From Bubalus kerabau (taxonomy: Eukaryota; Chordata; Mammalia; Artiodactyla; Bovidae), in the NCBI RefSeq assembly GCF_029407905.1, contig NC_073643.1, positions 28,982,001-29,046,000 of the forward strand: DNA of 64,000 bases. Reading direction: 5' to 3'. Shown here piece by piece: positions 56,860 to 64,000 of this stretch (position 1 is its first letter; each line of letters opens with the position of its first letter). The translations under genes were made by a program, and so were the position numbers. Under the pieces are notes generated by a model. It saw nothing but the letters and a program-made list of their open reading frames with translations, ran no database searches and was not told the DNA's origin.

Positions 56860-57420
56860 CAGTATGGCAACTACAGAATGGATCTGAAGGGATGTGGCTC
56901 ATGGTGTTTTCCAAAAATGGCTACACACGCACACTTTGCCCAATTTGCTCGTCTTTCACTATGACTTTGACACTGTTTCTCATCAAGTGGTGAAATGAAT
57001 GCCTCTCCGCTTAAACCCAGGTAGACCTTTGTGACTGCCTTAACTGATAAAGAAAAATAGGAGTGAAGCTCTGTGATTGCTGAGGCTAGCTCATAAAAAT
57101 GCATGCACTTCCACCTTGTTGTATTGGTACAGTTTTGCTTGGAATCCAGCCAGCATAATATGAGGAAGTACAAACAGGTAGACAGAGAGGTCTACCTTAA
57201 GAGCAGGGCTGTGCTTCCACTCACTAGCCAACACCACTCAACAGTCATGTAAGCTGGTACTGTCCCCATTCAAGCTGCCCCAGCTGATAAGGTTTACAAC
57301 TGAGATGAGCTGATGATCTCTGCTCAGATTACACATTGTTGAGTGGTGTGAATGATCATCATTTTTTAAAGCCACTAAATTTGGGGAGTAATTTATTACT
57401 TACCAAAATTAATTGGAACT
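56860..57420 (+). repeat. MaLR-type LTR remnant
   Basis: GCTCTGTGATTGCTGAGGCT, GCATGCACTTCCACCTTG, TTGGAATCCAGCCAGCATAA, GAGGAAGTACAAACAGG, AAGCTGCCCCAGCTGATAAG and AAAGCCACTAAATTTGGGGA follow a known old LTR in order. A 100-codon antisense frame over it is noncoding. Confidence 0.58.
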
Positions 57421-59038
57421 AGGAAGTGAACACAAGACATTTGGCACAAATTGCTTGCTCAAGTTTCCATGAAAACAGTGGCTTTTTGTACCTTGGTATC
57501 AGTGGATTTCATTTTTTTATGTGCTAACTTTATAATTCTACAAGGGACAGATCTACTCCCAGTATATTTTAAACCTCTTGTATCAGGGTAAAAACAACAA
57601 AAAGAAAAAAGACATTTGATCTGTGAGATGTGATTGCCACTCAAGATATGCTCTTAGATATTATGACTTGAAACACCTTCATTCTTTGTCAGAATTGTCA
57701 CATCAGTTCAGAGTAATCTTAGGGTGATTCACATTGACTAACAGTTTCTGTAGAAACCTATCACTGTGTTGAATTATTTCAATGACTATTGTTTTTAAAA
57801 TGACAATAGGTATGTCAGTGCAATCTAATGTCAAGGAAATGAGCCTTGTGCTTGACCTATAGTTCCTGTTTCACAAATATTACTTTCTCAGCCATCCTCC
57901 AGAATGAAAATATGTACCGGAGTACTTTCCTCTGCTTATAAATCCAGCACTAAACAACCTAACTTGATGATTATTTTATGCATTTATTGACTGTAGAGCT
58001 TTAAACCTATGGAGAAGATGTTGGTGACTGTCTTGAGCCTTTTAGTTCCAGGAGGAGTGAAGATGAAGAATATCAAATCTCAGGAGTTTAATGAGTTTTG
58101 ATACTAGCTGATCATTAGAATTAGCTAAAAGCTCTCCATTTCTTATCCATCCTAATTTAACTGTTCTGAGATGTAGCTTCATGAGTTCTGGTATGTTTAT
58201 AAAGACTGTCCAGGTGAATTTATTGTACAGCCAGTGTTGAGAACTACTGGCTTAGTGATCTGAGTAGCCAAGTGTTTTGCAAAGCACAGATAAGGCACCA
58301 TAGGCAACAAAGCAGAGTAAGATCCATGCTGTTTTCAATTTTGTTTCAATCATTTAGGTTAAATCAACGAGAGTAATTCAGTATGGTGTTAGGTTGGTCA
58401 CAAATGGTTTTCCAATTCTTGTTAATCTGCCTTTTTAATTAAAAGAGCAAAGGTCACATTCTCAGAGGCTTTGAAAATGTACAGCTAGTGTCCATTTACA
58501 TTATTGTGGACCATGTCTGTTGGCATTATTTTCTATTTCTACCCTTTTCATTTTATCAGTTAACTATTATTTTTGTCAGCAGTGTTCCATGTTAGATAAA
58601 AGTACACATATTTCTGTGTTGACTTCTATATAATTTAAGTTTAAGAAAGTTAAATAGTTTAAGAAAAAATTAAGTAAATAATAGAGCATTTTGTCCTGAG
58701 ATGTGGCTTACCAAAAATGCAGAGGTGTCCTTCTAATGGCTGAAGTTTAGGAAGCATTGAGGAAACAATCACTTTGGGAACAGACACTAGGGATCATGAG
58801 ATCACTAGCTTCCAGTAAGATACTCCACGAACACTACCCTGATCAGAAAAAAAAAAAAAAAAAAAATCCCCAGGTTGTTAATATGAGCTTGATGTTGAAA
58901 TAGAAGCTGATACCTCAAAGGTAACTTGGATATTAGATACAATTAAATATATGTCTGAAGAGTCTTTGACCAAGCTTTTATCTTCTACATGTCACTCTCG
59001 CAATAGATATGATAAGAGAAGCTGATATCTAAATCCTG
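57421..59038. other. Unclassified, repeat-poor intron
   Basis: An A run at 58847-58866. GTGTTAGGTTGGTCAC near 58386 recalls the start of a mariner element, but the match stops there. No exon. Confidence 0.4.
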
Positions 59039-59048
59039 TAAAGGATCA

Positions 59049-61059
59049 GTTCAGTTCAGTCGCTCAGTCGTGTCCAACTCTTTGTTTCCCCATGGACTGC
59101 AGCATGCCAGGCCTCTCTGTCTATCACCAAACTTATACTCAAAAGCTTACTTTTGGGTTTATCAAACTCATGTCCATTGAGTTGGTGATGCCATCCAACC
59201 ATCTCATCCTTTGTCATCCCTTTCTCCTCCTTCCTTCAATCGTTCCCAGCATCAGAGTCTTTTCAAATGAGTCAGTTCTTTGCATCAGGTGGCTGTGGCC
59301 AAAGTACTGGAATTTCAGCTTCAACATCAATCCTTCCAATGAATATTCAGGACTCATTTCCTTTAGGATGGACTGGTTGGATCTCTTTGCAGTACAAGGG
59401 ACTCTCAAGAGTCTTCTCCAACACCACAGTTTGAAAGTATCAATTCTTTGGTGCTCAGCTTTCTTTGTAGTCCAGCTCTCATATCCATACATGACTACTG
59501 GAAAAAACCATAATTTTGACTAGATAGACCCTTGTTGCCGAAGTAATGTCTCTACTTTTTAATATGCTGTCTAGGTTGGTCATAACTTTTCTTCCAAGGA
59601 GCAAGTGTCTTTTAATTTCATGGCTGCAGTCACCATCTGCAGTGATTTTGGAGCCCAGTCTGTCAATATCTCCACTGTTTCCCCATTTATTTGCAATGAA
59701 GTGATGGGACCAGATGCCATGATCTTAGTTTTCTGAATGTTGACTTTTAAGCCAAATTTTTCACTCTCCTCTTTCACTTTCATCAAGAGGCTCTTTAGTT
59801 CTTCTTCACTTTCTGCCATAGGGTGGTGTCATCTGCATGTCTGAGGTTATTGACAATCTTCATTCTAGCTTGTGCTTCATCCAGTCCAACATTTCTCATG
59901 ATGTACTCTGCATTTAAGTTAAATAAGCAGGGTGACAATATACAGCCTTGACATACTCCTTTCAAATTTGGAACCAGTCTGTTTTCCCATAACCAGTTCT
60001 AACTGTTGCTTCTTGACCTGCATCCAGGTTTCTCAGGAGGCAGATAAGATAGTCTGGTATTCCCATCACTTTTAAGAATTTTCCACAGTTTGTTGTGATC
60101 GACACAGTCAAAGGCTTTGGCATAGTCATTAAAGCAGAAATAGATGTTTTTCTGGAACTCTATTGGTTTTTCAATGTCCCAACAGATGTTGGCAATTTGA
60201 TCTCTGGTTCTTTTGCCTTTTCTAAATCCAGCTTGAACATCTGGGAGTTCACAGTTTACGTACTGTTGAAGCCTGGCTTGGAGAATTTTGAGCATTACTT
60301 TGTTAGTGTGTGAGATGAGTGCAATTGTGCGTAGTTTGAGCATTCTTTGGCATTGCCTTTCTTTGGGATTGGAATGAAAACTAATCTTTTCCAGGCCTGT
60401 GGCCACTGCTGAGTTTTCCAGATTTACTGGCATATTGAGTGCTGCACTTTAACAGCATCATCTTTTAGGATTTGAAATAGCTCAACTGGAATTCCATCAC
60501 CTCCACTAGCTTTGTTCGTAGTGATGCTTCCTAAGGCCCACTTGACTTCATATTCTAAGTCTGACTCTAGGTGAGTGATCACACCATCATAATTATCTGG
60601 GTCATGAAGACCTTTTTAGTACAGTTCTGTGTATTCTTGCCACCTCCTCTTAATATCTTCTGCTTCTGTTAGGTCCATACCATTTCTGTCCTTTATTGAG
60701 CCCATCTTTGCTTGAAAAGTTCCCTTGGTATCTCTAATTTTCTTGAAGAGATCTCTATCGTTCCCATTCTATTGTTTTCCTCCATTTCTTTGCACTGATC
60801 ACTGAGGAAGGCTTTCTTATCTCTCCTTGCTATTGATTGGAAATCTGCATTCAAATGGGCATATCTTTCCTTTTTTCCTTTGCCTTTTGCTTCTTCTCTT
60901 TTCATAGCTATTTGTAAGGTCTCCTCAGACAACCGTTTTGCTTTTTTGCATTTCTTTTCCGTGGGGATGGTCTTGATCGCTACCTCCTGTACAATCTCAC
61001 GAACCTCTGTCCATAGTTCTTCAGGCACTCTATCCATCAGATCTAATCCTTTGAATCTA
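59049..61059 (-). mobile_element. BovB LINE, 5'-truncated 2.0 kb
   Basis: Antisense, GTTCAGTTCAGTCGCTCAGT to CTAATCCTTTGAATCTA. Covers the RT and the linker after the endonuclease. Frames at 60693-61103 (KKCKKAKRLSEETLQIAMKR), 59999-60433 (QARLQQYVNCELPDVQAGFR, FCFNDYAKAFDCVDHNKLWK) and 59214-59492. TAAAGGATCA at 59039-59048 and 61060-61069 is a perfect target duplication. Frames are shifted; dead copy. Confidence 0.94.
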
Positions 61060-61069
61060 TAAAGGATCA

Positions 61070-61987
61070 TGTATTCCAATTTATTGGTACCAAAGAAAGT
61101 CAAAAGTTTTTTGATGTGAACCAGTTGCTTATTACTGCCCTAAATATGACCTCTATAGATAGCTTGGCATCAAAGTTTCAGATGAAACTATTAATGAACC
61201 AGATAAACTAACACTGTTTCTAGTGTTAGGGCCTATCTTCATCTTTCCGTGGTTGCCCTTATTTCCGTTCCTTGGGTGAGCAGTGTCCATCTGTAAAGCA
61301 GGTGGCTGTGTCACATCCATTTGGGATGTGTTGGGGGGACTTAACTTGGTTGGTCAGAAATACAGAAGTTACTCACATCTGCTACCAATTCCCTCAGCGA
61401 CCTTCACAGATAAAACCACCACTCAGGTTTCAGAAGTAAGCTATTGGTTAGACTGTTGCAAGGTTCCTATGTATGATTCACATGCAATGTCAGGGCTTGG
61501 AAGACAACCCAGTTGCTGGGATGAATGATTAATATTGGAGTCTGTACAATAACAGGCTGTGTAAAAGTAATTTTAAAAAGAGAAGAAATTCTATTCTACC
61601 TTGCCTTCCAAATTGTTTTCAAAGTACCTTTTTTCCCACTTAAACTGGCAAATTATGCTTCTTGGCAGCCCAGCAGCAGCATTTATATCAAGAGTGCTTA
61701 CTAGGGAATTAGTTTTTGCTGAAAATTTGTTTTATTGAAAGTTCATGTTATATTTGCAAGGTTCAAGAGGTTTTCCAAGTTCCAAGGTTTATTTTATACT
61801 TTGACTTGCTGTATATCTCACAATGTACTTTCAGCTTACCTGTATTTAGTGATGAGCTGTCTGCTTCCTTATCTTCACCTGGTGTGGGTTATTGTGTAGT
61901 GTTTTTCTTTCAATACAGAGCGGTTTTTAAATTATATCAGAAATTTAATTACCATCATCACCTAAGAAAATATATAGGAAAATTAAT
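61070..61987. other. Unclassified intron
   Basis: Two frames (61283-61528, 61716-62006) without recognised domains. No named repeat. Confidence 0.4.
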
Positions 61988-61998
61988 AAACTTCTCTT

Positions 61999-63103
61999 TT
62001 TTTTAAATATAAATTTATCTGTTTTAATTGGAGGCTAATTACTTACAATATTTTATTGGTTTTGCCATACATCAACATGAATCCACCACAGGTATACACA
62101 TGTTCCCCATCCTGAATCCCCCTCCACCTCCCTCCCCGTACCATCCCTCTGGGTCATCCCAGCGCACCAGCCCCAAGCATCCAGTATCACGCATCAAACC
62201 TGGACTGGCGATTCGTTTCATATATAGTATTATACATGTTTCAATGCCATTCTCCCAAATCATCCCACCCTCTCCCTCTCCCACAGAGTCCAAAAGATTG
62301 TTTTATACATCTGTGTCTCTTTTGCTGTCTCGCATACAGGGTTATCATTACCATCTTTCTAAATTCCATATATATGCGTTAGTATACTGTATTGGTGTTT
62401 TTCTTTCTGGCTTACCTCACTCTGTATAATAGGCTCCAGTTTCATCCACCTCATTAGAACTGATTCAAATGTATTCTTTTTAATGGCTGAGTAATACTCC
62501 ATTGTGTATATGTACCACAACTTTCTTATCCATTTGTCTGCTGATGGGCATCTAGGTTCCTTCCATGTCCTGGCTATTATAAACAGTGCTGCGATGAACA
62601 TTGGGATACACGTGTCTCTTTCAATTCTGGTTTCCTCGGTGGGTATGCCCAGCAGTGGGATTGCTGGGTCATAAGGCAGTTCTATTTCCAGTTTTTTAAG
62701 GAATCTACATACTGTTCTCCAAAGTGGCTGAACTAGTTTGCATTCCCACCAACAGTGTTCCACACCCTCTCCAGGATTTATTATTTGTAGACTTTTGGAT
62801 CTCAGCCATTCTGACTGGCGTGAAATGGTATCTCGTTGTGGTTTTGGTTTGCATTTCTCTGATAATGAGTGATGTTGAGCATCTTTTCATGTGTTTGTTA
62901 GCCATGTGTATGTCTTCTTTGGAGAAATGTCTGTTTAGTTCTTTGGCCCATTTTTTGATTGAGTCATTTATTTTTCTGGAATTGAACTGCAGGAGTTGCT
63001 TGTATATTTTTGAGATTAGTTCTTTGTCAGTTGCTTCATTTGCTATTATGTTCTCTGTTTCTGAAGGCTGTCTTTTCACCTTGCTTATAGTTAAAGCTTC
63101 TGC
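61999..63103 (-). mobile_element. Ruminant L1, 5'-truncated 1.1-kb 3' end
   Basis: Antisense 3' UTR (GGAGGCTAATTACTTACAAT, CATCAACATGAATCCACC) and ORF2 end. AAACTTCTCTT at 61988-61998 and 63104-63114 is a perfect target duplication. Same orientation and same part of L1 as 17571-18710. Confidence 0.94.
62359..63079 (-). pseudogene. L1 ORF2 C-terminus, frameshifted
   Basis: 62705-63079 reads NEATDKELISKIYKQLLQF, NRHFSKEDIHMANKHMKRC and ends out of frame after SWRGCGTLLVG. 62359-62763 resumes as HCWWECKLVQPLWRTVCRFL, YDPAIPLLGIPTEETRI, EYYSAIKKNTFESVLMRWM to the natural ORF2 stop. A deletion of roughly 20 bases near 62757, compared with the copy at 18337-18360, causes the shift and removes part of the Cys-rich motif. 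Confidence 0.88.
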
Positions 63104-63114
63104 AAACTTCTCTT

Positions 63115-63559
63115 CTAATTCATCTCATGCACTCTGGACTTTTCCTTAGCATTTACTTCACAGGTGATTTGGCTTATAAATCCATTTACTGTTTATACAT
63201 GTAACATGTTCTGTAAATATGATCTTTACTTGGAGAAATCTATATAATTAGATGAACAAATAATTAAATAAGTAAGTAATTCTTAATTACTTAGCAAACC
63301 TCTTTGAGTTTTTTCAAATATAGTAAAAAATATACTGTCGTTAAGACATGAGTATAAACCTGAAATCAGCTACAGCAAAATTAAATGGAGCTTTTGGTAG
63401 TGGGGAAGGCTTATTCATTTGGATTTGTGAATTGATTATCCCCCTGACATACCTTACCCCTCGCACCCTCAAAGTAGACTATTTTCTCACCTGTCTTAGA
63501 GTCTCTGCATATGTGTAAGTCTCTTTTATAGACCATTTTTTCTAACCCTCTTTTGCTGG
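63115..63559. other. Unclassified intron
   Basis: AT-rich; nothing recognised. Confidence 0.4.
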
Positions 63560-63825
63560 AGAGCTTCTGTTCCTATTGCAGATATTAACTATCAATATAT
63601 TGAGACTCCAGAAACTCATAGATTTGTCTGCATACTTTGACCTTGCATTACGCTGTACTTTTACATATATTGTAGTAGTCATTTGATTAATGGCCATCTT
63701 TCAGCTGTAAGCTCCATGAACATAAGGACTGTTGTGTTTTTTTTTTTTCCCTCACCATTGTATCCCCAGTGACTAAAGTATAGCCATTGTTTAATGAATA
63801 TTTTTTGAATCAATGATCATATTTA
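63560..63825 (+). repeat. L2 LINE 3' end
   Basis: GCTGTAAGCTCCATGAACAT, AAGGACTGTTGTG, CATTGTATCCCCAGTGAC, TAATGAATATTTTTTGAATC are the sense L2 terminus. A T run at 63738-63750 is inside. From 63826 to the end nothing is recognised. Confidence 0.7.
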
Positions 63826-64000
63826 AAATGATAGTGCTTTCTAGAAAAAGCTAAAATTCATATGACTTAGGGAAATGTCTCCCTCATCTTAAAACTCTGC
63901 TTAACCTGTAGGAACAGGGCTCTTCTATTACTGAAAAGCTCCATTTTCAAGTAATGCTATGATCAGCAGCATAGAAAAAGGACTTGCTTTCTGAAAAACT

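Larger units (their letters stand above)
40835..64000 (+). other. CNTN3: Contactin intron downstream of exon C (partial)
   Basis: Starts with the consensus donor GTAAGT and runs past the window end. I searched for the second half of Ig6 (a K/Y-x-C type F strand with VRG at its end) in this stretch and did not see it. Confidence 0.7.

Noticed and set aside
58386..58460. Mariner/MADE1-like element
   Set aside because: Only GTTAGGTTGGTCAC fits; the inverted end is not found.
62028..62429. 133-codon sense frame
   Set aside because: It is the opposite strand of the L1 3' end; a near-identical frame occurs in the L1 copy at 17680-18011.
1..64000. CRISPR array, operon or bacterial defence system
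   Set aside because: Repeats are dispersed retroelements and microsatellites, not spaced direct repeats. Exon-intron structure and SINEs show a vertebrate nuclear genome.
1..64000. tRNA genes
   Set aside because: All tRNA-like A and B box matches lie in Bov-tA heads.

Overview
The window is ruminant (bovid-type) nuclear DNA. Its interspersed repeats are the ruminant set: BovB LINEs, Bov-tA SINEs with a tRNA-like head, BOV-A2 SINEs ending in AGC/GCT runs, and L1 3' ends of the ruminant type. Under them lies an older layer shared by placental mammals (MIR, L2, MER5A, L1M, LTRs). The repeats alone do not tell cattle, buffalo, sheep and goat apart.

The only host gene I can support is on the + strand: three internal coding exons of a contactin, most likely contactin-3 (CNTN3), at 1506-1656, 38237-38364 and 40659-40834. 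Splice sites and codon phases fit exactly (AG|A across the first junction, G|AA across the second). Together they encode Ig domain 5, split across a 36.6-kb intron, and the first half of Ig domain 6. No first exon, promoter, terminal exon or RNA gene was seen.

Layout. 1-4.3 kb: exon A, a BOV-A2 and old MIR/LTR pieces. 4.3-9.6 kb: an old MIR split by a BOV-A2 and by a 4.2-kb BovB insertion whose 5' part is inverted. 9.6-17.5 kb: L2, L1 and MIR remnants and unique intron. 17.5-20 kb: two L1 3' ends. 20.8-24 kb: L2, BovB, an MLT1-like LTR and more L2. 24-26.6 kb: repeat-poor. 26.6-30.8 kb: MER5A interrupted by BovB, then a BovB in opposite orientation. 30.8-33.7 kb: repeat-poor. 34-35.2 kb: another BovB. 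37.6-38.7 kb: a rearranged L1, exon B and a Bov-tA within 1.1 kb. 38.9-43.4 kb: L2, exon C, MIR and LTR remnants. 44.8-56.3 kb: two antisense LTRs, an old L1 with nested SINEs, and a large L1M block with a nested BOV-A2 and BovB. 59-63.1 kb: a 2-kb BovB and an L1 3' end.

The gene product should be a GPI-anchored neuronal adhesion protein (family knowledge). The repeats are passengers, but several may matter: two insertions hug exon B, two BovBs form an inverted pair, and same-orientation L1 and BovB copies flank exons B and C. I found no CRISPR array, operon, toxin system or other undescribed multi-gene system. The most unusual structures are the BovB insertion with an L1-like leader and a possible premature poly(A) site just after exon A.
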